64,000 nt of DNA from Ramlibacter agri (GCF_012927085.1 NZ_JABBFX010000001.1:1488001-1552000); one strand, 5' to 3'; positions 19,879 through 29,024 are shown, counted from the stretch's first letter. Notes: generated by a model from the sequence alone, not told the origin. Translations and numbers: made by a program.

Positions 19879-20388
19879 GTGGTCATGGGCGTGGCCGGCA
19901 GCGGCAAGTCCACCATCGCGCGGGCCGTCGCCGCCGGCACCGGCCGCGTGCTGGTCGAAGGCGACGATTTCCATCCGCCCGAGAACATCCGCAAGATGGG
20001 CGCCGGCCTGGCGCTCACCGACGACGACCGCCGCGAATGGCTGGCGCGCATCGCGCAGCAGCTCGCCGCGCACGACGCCGGCGTGGTGGTCTCGTGTTCG
20101 GCGCTCAAGCTCGCCTACCGCGATCGCCTGCGCGCCGCCGCGCCAGGCCTGCGCTTCGCCTTCCTCGCGATCACGCCGCAGCAGGCGCGCGAGCGCGTGC
20201 TCGCCCGCGCCGGCAGCCACTTCTTCCCGCCCAGCGTGGTGGACAGCCAGTTCGCCACGCTCGAAGACCCGAGCACCGAACCCGGCGTGCTGCGCGTCGA
20301 TGGCGGGCTGCCCGCCGCCGAAGTGACGGCGCGCATCCTGGACTGGATGGGCGCCGCTGCTCCCAACAACGAAACCAAGCAAGCATGA
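19879..20388 (+). CDS. gntK: Gluconokinase
   Basis: About 169 residues; phosphorylates gluconate to 6-phosphogluconate with ATP. P-loop GVAGSGKST is at residues 5-13, followed by the substrate region EGDDFHPPENIRKMGAGLALTDDDR and SCSALKLAYRDRLR. The frame is open back to 19750, but that part covers the T-rich promoter region and operator 2. GTG 19879 (or ATG 19885) places the P-loop close to the N-terminus as in known gluconokinases; no ribosome binding site distinguishes them. The stop overlaps the TRAP small-subunit start (ATGA), so it heads an uptake-and-phosphorylation operon. Confidence 0.88.
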   Translation: MVMGVAGSGKSTIARAVAAGTGRVLVEGDDFHPPENIRKMGAGLALTDDDRREWLARIAQQLAAHDAGVVVSCSALKLAYRDRLRAAAPGLRFAFLAITPQQARERVLARAGSHFFPPSVVDSQFATLEDPSTEPGVLRVDGGLPAAEVTARILDWMGAAAPNNETKQA

Positions 20389-20918
20389 ACCGCAACAAGC
20401 TGGTGCGCCTGGCCGAGCGCAGCGTCGAGGCGCTGATGGCGCTGGACCTCGCGCTGATCGTCCTCCTGGTCTTCTCCAACGTCGTCGCCCGCTATGGCTT
20501 CGGCTCCGGCTTTGCCGGCGCGGAGGAGGTGTCGCGGCTGCTGTTCGTGTGGCTGGTGTTCCTGGGCGCGATCCTCGCCCTGCGCCGCCGCGCCCACCTC
20601 GGCGTCGAACTGCTGCAGGCGCGCCTGCCGCGCGCCTGGCGCCGCGGCTGCGCGGTGCTCACGCACGTGCTGATGCTGTACGCGCTGTGGCTGTTCCTCG
20701 CGGGCAGCTGGACGCAGACGCAGATCGGCCTCACCACCTATTCGACCGTGCTGCGCTATCCGAACGCCTTCATGGCTGCCTCGGGCCTGGTGTGCGCCGC
20801 CTCGATGCTGCTGATCGTCGGGGCCAACCTGCTGCGCATCGTGCTCGATCGCCCGGACGCCATGGTGCCCGGCGATCCGGACCCGCTGCTGCAGCCCGCC
20901 GTGGGAGTCGCCGAATGA
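20385..20918 (+). CDS. TRAP transporter small membrane subunit (DctQ type)
   Basis: 177 residues, four predicted helices (about 16-36, 46-64, 86-106, 125-148). The DctQ-type features are NVVARYGFGSGFAGAEEVSRLLFVW and a RRAHLGVELLQ loop. It joins the large subunit and the periplasmic receptor into a Na+-driven sugar-acid importer. It overlaps both neighbours by 4 nt (ATGA at each end). The substrate is probably gluconate or a related aldonate, from linkage to gluconokinase and GntR. Confidence 0.92.
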   Translation: MNRNKLVRLAERSVEALMALDLALIVLLVFSNVVARYGFGSGFAGAEEVSRLLFVWLVFLGAILALRRRAHLGVELLQARLPRAWRRGCAVLTHVLMLYALWLFLAGSWTQTQIGLTTYSTVLRYPNAFMAASGLVCAASMLLIVGANLLRIVLDRPDAMVPGDPDPLLQPAVGVAE

Positions 20919-22195
20919 CCAGCATCTTCATCTTCCTCGGCACGCTGGTCGGCCTGATGGCGCTGGGCATGCCCGTGGCCTTCGCGCTGATGCTCACCGG
21001 CGTCGCGCTGATGGTGCAGCTGAACTTCTTCGACGCCCAGTTGGTGGCGCAGAACATGATCGCCGGCGCCGATATCTACCCGCTGATGGCCGTGCCCTGC
21101 TTCATCCTCGCCGGCGAGCTGATGAACGCGGGCGGCATCTCGCGCCGCGTGATCGCGCTGGCCGCGGCGCTGGTCGGCCACATCCGCGGCGGCCTCGGCT
21201 TCGTCGCCATCGGCGCGACCTTGCTGCTCGGATGCTTCTCCGGCTCGGCGATCGCCGACACGGCCGCCGTGGCGACCATCCTGATCCCGATGATGCGCGA
21301 CAACGGCTACCCCGTGCCGCGCTCGGCGGGCCTCATCGCCGCCGGCGGCGTGATCGCGCCGATCGTGCCGCCGTCGATGCCTTTCATCATCTTCGGCGTC
21401 GCCACCAACACCTCGATCACCGGCCTGTTCGTGGCCGGCATCGTGCCGGCGCTGCTGCGCGCCGGCGGCCTGGTGGCCGTGTGGTCCTTGCTGTCCCGGA
21501 AGATGGAGACCGCGGTGCAGCCGCGCCGCAGCTGGGGCGAGCGGGGCCGCGCGCTGGTCGATTCGCTGTGGGCGCTGGTGCTGCCGGTGCTGATCGTCGG
21601 CGGCTTGCGTGGCGGCGTGTTCACGCCGACCGAGGCTTCCGCCGTCGCCGCGGTTTATGCGCTGGTCGTCAGCCTGTTCGTGTACCGCGAAGTAAGCCTG
21701 AAGCAGCTGCCCGAGCTGCTGGTGAAAGCGGCGCGCACCACTGCCACCGTGATGTTCCTGTGCGCGGCGGCCTTCGTCTCCTCGTACATGGTCACGCTGG
21801 CCGACCTGCCGGCGCAGGTGACCGACGCGCTGGCGCCGGTGATGGGCCATCCGAAGCTGCTGATGGCGGCCGTGATGCTGCTGCTGCTGGCCATCGGCAG
21901 CGTGATGGACCTGACGCCCACCATCCTGGTGCTCGGTCCCGTGCTGATGCCGCTGGTCATGAAGGCCGGCATCGATCCCACCTACTTCGGCGTGATGTTC
22001 ATCCTGGTCGGCACGCTCGGCCTGATCCATCCGCCGGTGTGCACGGTGCTCAACGTGGTGTGCGGCATCGCCCGCATCTCGCTGGAGAGCGCCACCCGCG
22101 GCGTCTGGCCCTTCCTGCTGGTGGAGGCCGTCCTGGTCTTCCTGTTCGTCGCCTACCCGGAGTTCATCACCGTCCCGATGACCTGGTTCCACTAA
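20915..22195 (+). CDS. TRAP transporter large permease subunit (DctM type)
   Basis: 426-residue polytopic membrane protein of the ion-transporter superfamily; it carries the translocation path. Hallmarks are GMPVAFALMLTG at the start, GCFSGSAIADTAAVATILIPMM near residue 115, and IAPIVPPSMPFIIFG near 150. TLGLIHPPVCTVLNVVCGIA lies near the end. About 11-12 hydrophobic helices are visible. The ATG overlaps the small-subunit stop. Confidence 0.96.
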   Translation: MTSIFIFLGTLVGLMALGMPVAFALMLTGVALMVQLNFFDAQLVAQNMIAGADIYPLMAVPCFILAGELMNAGGISRRVIALAAALVGHIRGGLGFVAIGATLLLGCFSGSAIADTAAVATILIPMMRDNGYPVPRSAGLIAAGGVIAPIVPPSMPFIIFGVATNTSITGLFVAGIVPALLRAGGLVAVWSLLSRKMETAVQPRRSWGERGRALVDSLWALVLPVLIVGGLRGGVFTPTEASAVAAVYALVVSLFVYREVSLKQLPELLVKAARTTATVMFLCAAAFVSSYMVTLADLPAQVTDALAPVMGHPKLLMAAVMLLLLAIGSVMDLTPTILVLGPVLMPLVMKAGIDPTYFGVMFILVGTLGLIHPPVCTVLNVVCGIARISLESATRGVWPFLLVEAVLVFLFVAYPEFITVPMTWFH

Positions 22196-22198
22196 CCC

Positions 22199-23218
22199 AT
22201 GGAGCAAACCTTGAAGAAACCATTCCAACGACTGCTGCTCGCCATCGCCATCGGCGCCGCCTCGCTGGCGGCCCAGGCCGCCGATTTCAAGCCGCACATC
22301 GTCCGCTTCGGCTACGGCCTGGCGGAAGACAGCAACCAGGGCCGCGCCGCGAAGTTCCTGGCCGAGGACCTGGCCAAGCGCACCGACGGCAAGTTCCGCA
22401 TGAAGGGCTTCGCCAGCGCCGCGCTGGGCAGCGACCTGCAGATGCAGAACGCGCTGATCGGTGGCGCCCAGGAAATGACGGTGGTGTCCACCGCCACGCT
22501 GGTGGGCATCGTCGACGACTTCGGCGTGTTCGACCTGCCCTTCCTGTTCGCCAACGAGAAGGAAGCCGACGCCGTCCTCGACGGCCCGGTCGGCCAGAAG
22601 CTGATGGCCAAGCTGGAAGCCAAGGGCCTGGTGGGCCTGGCCTACTGGGAGAACGGCTTCCGCAACCTCACGAACTCCAAGCACGCCATCGCGAAGATGG
22701 ACGACCTGAAGGGCGTGAAGCTGCGCGTGATGCAGAACCCGATGTACATCGACATGTTCAACTCGATGGGCGCCAACGCCGTGCCGCTGTCCTTCTCGGA
22801 GCTGTTCACCGCGCTCGAGTCGAAGACGGTGGACGGCCAGGAGAACCCGGTCAACACCATCGAGTCGAGCAAGTTCTACGAGGTGCAGAAGTACCTGTCG
22901 ATCACCCGCCACGTATACAGCCCGTGGATCGTCCTGGCCAGCAAGAAGTGGTGGGACGGCCTGGGCGCCGACGAGAAGAAGGCCGTGATGGCGTCCGCCG
23001 TCGCTTCGCGTGACTTCGAGCGCAAGGACAGCCGCGCCGAGGGCGCCCGCGCCCTGGAAGACCTGAAGAAGAAGGGCATGCAGGTGACGGTGCTGAACGA
23101 AGCCGAACTGGACAAGATGCGCCAGACGGCCCGCCCGGCCACCACCAAGTTCGCCGCCTCCGGCCACGCCGAGCTCGTGAAGGAGCTCGACGCGGAAGTG
23201 GCGAAGCTGCGGAAGTAA
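22199..23218 (+). CDS. TRAP transporter solute-binding protein (DctP type)
   Basis: 339-residue periplasmic receptor with a signal peptide cut near LAAQAADF (about residue 28). The DctP fold is recognisable from LGSDLQMQNALIGGAQEM, the conserved Arg in KGVKLRVMQNPMYIDMF that binds the substrate carboxylate, and VDGQENPVNTIESSKFYEVQKYLSITRH. ATG 22199 is 3 nt after the permease stop; TTG 22211 is an alternative start. It is the last gene of the gntK-TRAP operon and convergent with the PdxA-like gene. Confidence 0.95.
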   Translation: MEQTLKKPFQRLLLAIAIGAASLAAQAADFKPHIVRFGYGLAEDSNQGRAAKFLAEDLAKRTDGKFRMKGFASAALGSDLQMQNALIGGAQEMTVVSTATLVGIVDDFGVFDLPFLFANEKEADAVLDGPVGQKLMAKLEAKGLVGLAYWENGFRNLTNSKHAIAKMDDLKGVKLRVMQNPMYIDMFNSMGANAVPLSFSELFTALESKTVDGQENPVNTIESSKFYEVQKYLSITRHVYSPWIVLASKKWWDGLGADEKKAVMASAVASRDFERKDSRAEGARALEDLKKKGMQVTVLNEAELDKMRQTARPATTKFAASGHAELVKELDAEVAKLRK

Positions 23219-23219
23219 G

Positions 23220-24227
23220 CTAGGCGGCGCCGGCCATCCGCACGCACAGGTCGAAGGCCGCTTGCAGGCCATCGACCCGCGCGATGCCGCGGCCGGCGAT
23301 GTCGAAGGCGCTGCCGCTGGCCGACGTCGCCACCGGCACCGGCAGCCCGCCCTGCAGCGTCACGCCGCTCTCGAAGCCCATCAGCTTCATCGCGATCTGG
23401 CCCTGGTCGTGGTACATCGAGACCACCGCATCGAAGTCGCCGCGGCGCGCCGCGATGAACACGATGTCGGGCGACCAGGGGCCGCTCACCTCCAGCCCTT
23501 CGCGCTTCAGCGCTTCCACCGTCGGCGCGATCACTTCGATTTCTTCGCGGCCGATCGAGCCGCCATCGCCCGCATGCGGGTTGAGGCCCGAGATGGCGAT
23601 GCGCGGCCGCGCGATGCCGGCGCGCTTCAGCGCCGTGTCGATGATGCGCACGCCATCGCTCACCGATTGCGGCGTGACCAGGTCCGCCACCTCGCGCAGC
23701 GGCACGTGCGAGGTCACGCGCGAAGTCCACAGCGCGCCGGTGATGTTGAACTCGCAGACGAAGCCGCGGCCGCTGAAGCAGGCCTGCAGGAAGCGCAGTT
23801 CGTCTTCCTCCGCCATGCCCGCCAGCCGCAGCGAGTGCTTGTTCAGCGGCGCGTAGACGATGCCGTCGACCACGCCGCGTTGCGCCGCTTCGGCCGCCCA
23901 GGCGAGCCCTTGCAAGGCCACCGCTCCGGCCGGCACGCTGCATGCGCCCAGCGGCGCCGGGCCGCCGGCCGGCTCCGGCTGCACCCAATGGGCGATGCGG
24001 CCGGGCGCAAAGCGCAGCGTGTCCAGCGACTGGGCCGGCAGCGTCTCCAGCGGCGTGGCGGCGAAGCGTTCGCCGCCGGCCAGCACCGAGGCCGGGGCGA
24101 TGAGCAGCAGGTCGGCCGCCTGCTGGTTCTGCTGCCGCGCCAGCAGCTTCACCGCCATCTCCGGCCCGACGCCGGCGGGGTCGCCGGCCAGCACGGCCAG
24201 CCGCGGCTTGCGGGACCCGGCGCTCAC
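23220..24227 (-). CDS. PdxA-family 4-phospho-hydroxyacid dehydrogenase
   Basis: 335-residue member of the PdxA/isocitrate-dehydrogenase-like family, which oxidises and decarboxylates 4-phosphohydroxy acids with NAD(P). Start is GTG 24227, overlapping the upstream Bug stop (GTGA). Metal and substrate motifs are NKHSLRLAG, SGLNPHAGDGGSIGREE and SMYHDQGQIAMKLMGFE. PdxA itself makes pyridoxal phosphate. The linkage here to a Bug receptor and a LysR regulator, and the adjacency to a sugar-acid TRAP operon, favours a PdxA2-like catabolic role on phosphorylated four-carbon sugar acids, but no DUF1537-type kinase gene is visible nearby. Confidence 0.85.
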   Translation of the reverse strand: MSAGSRKPRLAVLAGDPAGVGPEMAVKLLARQQNQQAADLLLIAPASVLAGGERFAATPLETLPAQSLDTLRFAPGRIAHWVQPEPAGGPAPLGACSVPAGAVALQGLAWAAEAAQRGVVDGIVYAPLNKHSLRLAGMAEEDELRFLQACFSGRGFVCEFNITGALWTSRVTSHVPLREVADLVTPQSVSDGVRIIDTALKRAGIARPRIAISGLNPHAGDGGSIGREEIEVIAPTVEALKREGLEVSGPWSPDIVFIAARRGDFDAVVSMYHDQGQIAMKLMGFESGVTLQGGLPVPVATSASGSAFDIAGRGIARVDGLQAAFDLCVRMAGAA

Positions 24228-25210
24228 GAGCCGTCCGCCTTGATGTTGGCGTCCTTCACCAGCTTGCGGAAGCGCTCGAATTCCTGCCGGTTCATCTCCG
24301 CGAACTGGTCGGCGCTGACCGCGCCGACTTCGCCACCCAGGCCCTTGATGCGGGCCTGCACGTCGGGCAGCTTCAGCACGCGTTGCAGCTCGCCGACCAG
24401 CGCGTCGACGGCGGGCTTGGGCGTGCCGGCGGTCACGTAGAGGCCGTACCAGGTCTGCACGTCCGAGCCCTTGTAGCCGGCTTCGGCCATCGTCGGCACG
24501 TCGGGCAGTTCGGCCGCACGCTGGTCCGACATCACCGCCAGCGCGCGCAGCTTGCCGTTGCGGATCTGGCCCATGGCCGACGAGGTGGAATCGAACATCA
24601 TGGTCACCGCGCCGCCGATGATGTCGATGTGCGCCTGCGAGCTGCCTTTGTAAGGCACATGGATCGCCTTGGTGCCGGTGGCCAGCGTGAAGGCTTCGCC
24701 AGCGATGTGCTGCGTGCTGCCGACGCCGGAGGAGCCGTACTTCAGCATGCCGGGCTGCTCCGTCATCGCGGTGACGATGTCCTTCACGGACCTGTACGGC
24801 GAGGCGGCCGAGACCACCAGCACGTTGGGCATGACGGCCACCAGGCCCACCGGCTGCAGGTCCTTCAGCGGGTCGAACTTCAGTTTCAGCAGGTGTGGCG
24901 CGATCGCCTGGCCGGTGTTGGTGGCCAGCAGCAGCGTGGAGCCGTCGGCGGCTGCATGCGCCGTCAGGTCGGCGGCGATGGTGTTGGACGCGCCCGGGCG
25001 GTTCTCCACCACCACGGTCTGCTTGAAGTCCGGCGCGAACTTGTCGGCCAGCATGCGGGCCAGGATGTCGGTGCCGCCGCCGGGCGAGGCGCCGACCATG
25101 ATGCGCAGCGGCTTGTCGGGCCAGGTCTGCGCGGTGGCCGGCAGGGCGGCGAACAGCAGGGCGGACGCGGCCAGGCCCAGGGCGTGGCGGCGGGCGGGAC
25201 GGAACAGCAT
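24224..25210 (-). CDS. Bug/TctC-family periplasmic solute-binding protein
   Basis: 328 residues. ATG 25210 is chosen for the AGGAG 11 nt upstream and for giving a proper signal peptide (FRPARRHALGLAASALLFAA, cut near ATAQT). Mature hallmarks are WPDKPLRIMVGASPGGGTD, VVVENRPGASNTIAADL, HVPYKGSSQAHIDIIGGAV and AMSDQRAAELPDVPTM-like spacing. It is translationally coupled to the PdxA-like dehydrogenase, suggesting that the receptor captures the acid that enzyme ultimately degrades. A LysR gene is divergent. Confidence 0.93.
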   Translation of the reverse strand: MLFRPARRHALGLAASALLFAALPATAQTWPDKPLRIMVGASPGGGTDILARMLADKFAPDFKQTVVVENRPGASNTIAADLTAHAAADGSTLLLATNTGQAIAPHLLKLKFDPLKDLQPVGLVAVMPNVLVVSAASPYRSVKDIVTAMTEQPGMLKYGSSGVGSTQHIAGEAFTLATGTKAIHVPYKGSSQAHIDIIGGAVTMMFDSTSSAMGQIRNGKLRALAVMSDQRAAELPDVPTMAEAGYKGSDVQTWYGLYVTAGTPKPAVDALVGELQRVLKLPDVQARIKGLGGEVGAVSADQFAEMNRQEFERFRKLVKDANIKADGS

Positions 25211-25300
25211 GTCTTGTCTCCTGTTGCGGCGCGGGTGGGCCCGCGCTCGCCGCCAGGGTAAGGGTCGTTGCCATTCCACTCCAATGAATTTGCCTGAAGA

Positions 25301-25314
25301 ATCCATGCACGGAT
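25301..25314. promoter_or_regulatory. Candidate LysR-type operator
   Basis: ATCC-ATGCAC-GGAT, a dyad in the intergenic region between the Bug gene and the divergent LysR gene, 25 nt before the LysR start. Position fits an autoregulatory LTTR site, but the dyad is short and could be chance. Confidence 0.35.
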
Positions 25315-25338
25315 GTATATGGCTCGCGCCCTTTTCTC

Positions 25339-26268
25339 TTGGCCAAGACGCTTTCCGACGCCGCGCTTTTGATGCGCCTGCGCACCCGCCAGCTGCTGCT
25401 GCTGGAGGGGTTGGGCCGCGAACGCAACCTGGGCCGCGCCGCGTCCGCGCTGGGCATGAGCCAGCCGGCCGCCACCAAGCTGCTGCAGCAGGCGGAAGAA
25501 GCCGTCGGCGTGCCGCTGTTCACGCGCCTGGCCCGCGGCATGGAGCCCACGCCCAGCGGCGAGGTGCTGATCCGCTATGCGCGCCAGGCGCTGGTGGACT
25601 TCGGCTTCGCGCGCGACCAGATGGCGGCGCTGCGCTCCGGCCTGCGCGGCCGGCTGCGCCTGGGCAGCGTTCCCGGCGCGCTGCCGCAGCTGCTGGCGCC
25701 GGCGCTGGCAGTGTGGAAACGCAAGCATCCCAAGGTGGCGGTGTCGGTGCTGGTGGAGACCAGCGACGTGATGCTGGCGCACCTGCAGCGCGGCGACGTC
25801 GACGTGGTGCTGGGCCGGCTGGCCGAGGGCCACGACGAGGAGGAACTGGAACTGCGCGCGCTGCTGGCAGAGCCGCAAGTGGCAGTGGTGCGCAACGGCC
25901 ATCCGCTGCTGGAGCTGCGCCAGCCGGCGCTGGAAGACCTGGCGCGCTGGCCCTGGATCCTGCAGCCGCATGGCTCGCCGCAGCGCAGCCGCTTCGAGGC
26001 GGCGCTGCGCGAAGCGGGCGTGCACGCGCGCCTGGACATCACCGAAACCGCGTCGACGGTCGCCACTACCGCCTTGCTGGAGGCGAGCGACATGGCGGCC
26101 ATCATGCCGGCCTCGCTGGCCGCGCACTACGCGCGGCTCGGGTTGCTGCAAGTGGTGCCGCTGGAGCTGCCGCTGAAGGTGCCGCCGGTGCACCTCATCA
26201 CGCGCCGGCACCGCGAGCTGTCGCCGGCTGCGGCTTCGTTCGTCGAGGAATTGCGCGTAGCTGGCTGA
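25339..26268 (+). CDS. LysR-family transcriptional regulator
   Basis: 309 residues from TTG 25339; ATG 25372 (MRLRTRQLL, 298 residues) is a plausible alternative. The N-terminal winged helix-turn-helix is clear: LGRAASALGMSQPAATKLLQQAEEAVGVPLF, with recognition helix at about residues 40-60. The effector domain begins near residue 100 (GRLRLGSVPGALPQLLAPAL) and ends HLITRRHRELSPAAASFVEEL. It is divergent from the Bug-PdxA pair and is the natural candidate to regulate it in response to a sugar-acid-like inducer. Confidence 0.92.
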   Translation: MAKTLSDAALLMRLRTRQLLLLEGLGRERNLGRAASALGMSQPAATKLLQQAEEAVGVPLFTRLARGMEPTPSGEVLIRYARQALVDFGFARDQMAALRSGLRGRLRLGSVPGALPQLLAPALAVWKRKHPKVAVSVLVETSDVMLAHLQRGDVDVVLGRLAEGHDEEELELRALLAEPQVAVVRNGHPLLELRQPALEDLARWPWILQPHGSPQRSRFEAALREAGVHARLDITETASTVATTALLEASDMAAIMPASLAAHYARLGLLQVVPLELPLKVPPVHLITRRHRELSPAAASFVEELRVAG

Positions 26269-26748
26269 CTACGCGACGGCCTTGGGCCGCGCTTCCAGTC
26301 CCGCCAGTTCCACCAGCCCGTGCAGCACGGCGTCCGCCGCCGCGATCAGGTGCGGATGGCGGTCCTGGCCGACAAAGGTGCACTCGTGCACGATCAGGTC
26401 CCGGTAGCAGGTGGCGGCCTCGAACAGTTTCCAGGTGTCGGCGTCGAAATGCTGTTGCGGCGGCTTGGCGCCGCGCAGGCGCAGCACTTCCTCCACCAGT
26501 TCCACCGGCCCGGTGTGCCGGAACTGCCGGTGGCGCATCTCCGCCGTGCTGGCCGGCCGGCCGGGGGCGTGCACGACCAGCGAGCGCGCCAGCGCTTCCA
26601 CCGCCGACACCACCGTGACCAGGCGCGTGGATCCCATCTCACCGTGCGCGCTGGCCAGCCGCTGCCGGATCACGCGCAGGCGCGCGGCCGGGGTGGCGAC
26701 GGCATAGGCACGCTGCAGTTCTTCGGGGTGCCCCAGGAGCTCGTTCAT
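26269..26748 (-). CDS. Hypothetical helical protein with HEPN-like RxxxxH motif
   Basis: 159 residues, mostly helical, no signal peptide. CYRDLIVHECTFVG near residues 113-126 contains R-x4-H, the hallmark of HEPN domains (RNase or nucleotide-binding), in a helix-turn context. A second R-x4-H (ARSLVVHA) occurs near residue 54. The remainder (VEALARSL, LIAAADAVLHGLVELAG) fits an all-alpha bundle. HEPN membership is a hypothesis from motif and helicity only. No nucleotidyltransferase partner gene is adjacent. It is convergent with the LysR gene, with directly adjoining ends. Confidence 0.6.
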   Translation of the reverse strand: MNELLGHPEELQRAYAVATPAARLRVIRQRLASAHGEMGSTRLVTVVSAVEALARSLVVHAPGRPASTAEMRHRQFRHTGPVELVEEVLRLRGAKPPQQHFDADTWKLFEAATCYRDLIVHECTFVGQDRHPHLIAAADAVLHGLVELAGLEARPKAVA

Positions 26749-26839
26749 GCCCGCAGTGTAGGAAGCGCGCGTGACGGAAGCTGCGGATTCCGCACGTTTC
26801 GCGCCGCTGATACATGTGCGTGTCGCGGCGAGGTGACAG

Positions 26840-28201
26840 CTAGGGCGAAATCTCCTCCGTCGGCTTCATGTGCGCCGTCTTCGCTTCGTGCAGCAGCTCC
26901 GGCTCGCCGGTCTCTTCCCAGTCCTGGTTGTTCAGGCGGGCGTGCAACTGCGCCATGTCCAGGTCGCCGGTCCAGCGCGCCACCACCAGCGTGGCGACGG
27001 CGTTGCCCACCAGGTTGGTGAGCGCCCGCGCTTCCGACATGAAGCGGTCGATGCCGAGGATCAGCGCCAGGCCGGCGACCGGCACGTGGCCCACCGCCGA
27101 CAGCGTGGCCGCCAGCACGATGAAGCCGCTGCCGGTGACGCCGGCCGCGCCCTTCGAGGTGATGACCAGCACGCCCAGCAAGGTCAGCTCCTGCAGCAGC
27201 GTCATCGGCGTGTTGGTGGCCTGGGCGATGAACACCGCCGCCATCGTCAGGTAGATGTTGGTGCCATCCAGGTTGAAGGAGTAGCCGGTGGGGATGACCA
27301 GGCCCACGGTGGTCTTGCGGGCGCCCAGGTTCTCCAGCTTTTCCATCATCCGCGGCAGCACCGACTCGGACGAGGAGGTGCCCAGCACGATCAGCAGCTC
27401 CTCCTTGATGTACTTCACCAGCTTCCACACCGAGAAGCCATGCATGCGACCGATGAGGCCCAGCACGACGAAGATGAAGATCAGGCAGGTGAGGTAGAAA
27501 GTCCCCATCAGCTTGCCCAGCTGGAACAGCGAGCCGATGCCGTACTTGCCGATGGTGAAGGCCATCGCGCCGAAGGCGCCGATCGGCGCCACCCGCATGA
27601 TGAAGCCGACCATCGTGAAGAGAACGTGCGAGGCCTTCTCGATCCAGTCGAACACCAGCGTGCCGCGGCCGCCGAAGCGGTGCAGCGCGAAACCGAACAG
27701 GATGGCAATGAGCAGCACCTGCAGGATCTCGCCCTTCGCGAACGCGCCCACGAGCGTCTCGGGGATGATGTTCATGAAGAACTCGGTGGTCGTGCCGAGC
27801 TTGTGCGGGTCCGTGTAGGCGGCGATGCCCTTGGTGTCCAGCGAGGCGGGGTCGACGTTCATGCCGTGGCCCGGGCCGATGGTGTTGACCAGCACCAGCC
27901 CGACCAGCAGGGCGATGCTGCTGACGACCTCGAAGTAGAGCAGGGCCAGGCCGCCGGTCTTGCCCACCTTCTTCATGTCCTCCATGCCGGCGATGCCGGT
28001 CACGACGGTACAGAAGATGATGGGCGCGATCATCATCTTGATGAGCTTGATGAAGCCATCGCCCAGCGGCTTCATCGCTTCGCCGGTCGCCGGGAAGAAA
28101 TGGCCGATCAGCACGCCGATGACCACGGCGCACAAGACCTGGACGTAGAGGGAACGGTAGAGCCGACGGTGCCGGGTGACGGCAGGTGTTCTTGGGTTCA
28201 T
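26840..28201 (-). CDS. dctA: DctA-family C4-dicarboxylate/proton symporter
   Basis: 453-residue DAACS-family transporter for succinate, fumarate, malate and aspartate. ATG 28201 has GGAGG 7 nt upstream. Signature segments are [22 protein letters not shown], the serine-rich re-entrant loop [17 protein letters not shown] (about 285-300), the NLDGT ligand motif in [18 protein letters not shown], and [19 protein letters not shown]. Eight helices plus two hairpin loops are expected. It appears monocistronic; no DctBD kinase-regulator pair is nearby. Confidence 0.96.
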   Translation of the reverse strand: MNPRTPAVTRHRRLYRSLYVQVLCAVVIGVLIGHFFPATGEAMKPLGDGFIKLIKMMIAPIIFCTVVTGIAGMEDMKKVGKTGGLALLYFEVVSSIALLVGLVLVNTIGPGHGMNVDPASLDTKGIAAYTDPHKLGTTTEFFMNIIPETLVGAFAKGEILQVLLIAILFGFALHRFGGRGTLVFDWIEKASHVLFTMVGFIMRVAPIGAFGAMAFTIGKYGIGSLFQLGKLMGTFYLTCLIFIFVVLGLIGRMHGFSVWKLVKYIKEELLIVLGTSSSESVLPRMMEKLENLGARKTTVGLVIPTGYSFNLDGTNIYLTMAAVFIAQATNTPMTLLQELTLLGVLVITSKGAAGVTGSGFIVLAATLSAVGHVPVAGLALILGIDRFMSEARALTNLVGNAVATLVVARWTGDLDMAQLHARLNNQDWEETGEPELLHEAKTAHMKPTEEISP

Positions 28202-28243
28202 CGGGCGACCTCCGCAGTCGCCCCATTCTGGCACTGCTGACCG

Positions 28244-28894
28244 TCAAATGGGGCGCGCGCTGCGTCCGCGGCCCAGCCCCAGGCCACGCTCGCCGAGGCG
28301 GTGGCGCGTGAGCAGGTGGGCGCCGGCCAGCACGGCGCCGCCGGCCGCCAGCAAGGTGCCGGCGCTCAGCGAGCGCGCGAAGCTGGCGGCCAGCTCGGGC
28401 GTGCGCGGCGCGGCCAGTTCCAGCCGGCGCTTGTTGAAGCGCGCGCCCAGTTCGGCCAGCTGCTCGGGGATCAGGCGCTCGGCCGCCGGCAGCAGCAGTG
28501 TCTCCTCGTCGGCCACGTGGTGCATCACGTGGCGCATCAGCTCGAAGAAGGTGTCGTCGTAGACCGGGTCGCTGACCGTCATGGCGCGCAGGCGGGCGAT
28601 CAGGCCGCGCATTTCGTCGTGCTCGGGCGTGCTCTTGCGCAGCATCTCGGTGTCGGCCACCACGCGCAGGGCGGGATAGAAGACCTCTTCTTCCAGTTGC
28701 GTGTGCAGCTCGATGGCCAGGCACACGCTGTCCGCCAGCCCGCGCTTCAGGCGGTCCGACGAGCCGATCTCGTACTGGTGGAAGGCGCTGAGGACATGCG
28801 TGTGGTCCAGCCGGATCAGGTTGGTGACGCTGGGGGAGAGTTGCGCGAGCAGGGGCGACATGGTGTGCGGGCGGGTGGATCCGGTTGTCGCCAT
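28244..28894 (-). CDS. Hemerythrin (HHE) domain protein with C-terminal membrane segment
   Basis: 216 residues from ATG 28894. An HHE-type four-helix bundle (about residues 25-165) carries likely di-iron ligands in RLDHTHVLSAFHQYE, ELHTQLEEEVFYPAL, STPEHDEMRGLIA and HVMHHVADEETLLLP. A hydrophobic segment near residues 180-200 (GTLLAAGGAVLAGAHLL) may anchor it in the membrane. Such proteins bind O2 or NO or sense iron and redox state. It is upstream of dctA on the same strand (42 nt gap) and divergent from urtA; no functional link is evident. Confidence 0.88.
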   Translation of the reverse strand: MATTGSTRPHTMSPLLAQLSPSVTNLIRLDHTHVLSAFHQYEIGSSDRLKRGLADSVCLAIELHTQLEEEVFYPALRVVADTEMLRKSTPEHDEMRGLIARLRAMTVSDPVYDDTFFELMRHVMHHVADEETLLLPAAERLIPEQLAELGARFNKRRLELAAPRTPELAASFARSLSAGTLLAAGGAVLAGAHLLTRHRLGERGLGLGRGRSARPI

Positions 28895-29024
28895 TGAGCC
28901 GTGCCTCGGCGCGGCGGCCTGTCGGACGGCAACCCGAGCTGCATGCGCCGTACGCCATGTGCCGTATATGCCGTCCCGGCCCCCCTCCCTAGGATGAACC
29001 TCATCCACTCACAGGAGAAGAGCA

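Noticed and set aside
20756..23272. 838-codon minus-strand frame opposite the TRAP genes
   Set aside because: His/Gln/Arg-rich low-complexity translation antisense to three well-supported genes; no start signal.
28895..29024. Sigma-54/NtrC promoter for urtA
   Set aside because: Expected from biology, but I could not find a convincing TGGCAC-N5-TTGC element; the GCCGTA repeats there are not specific enough.
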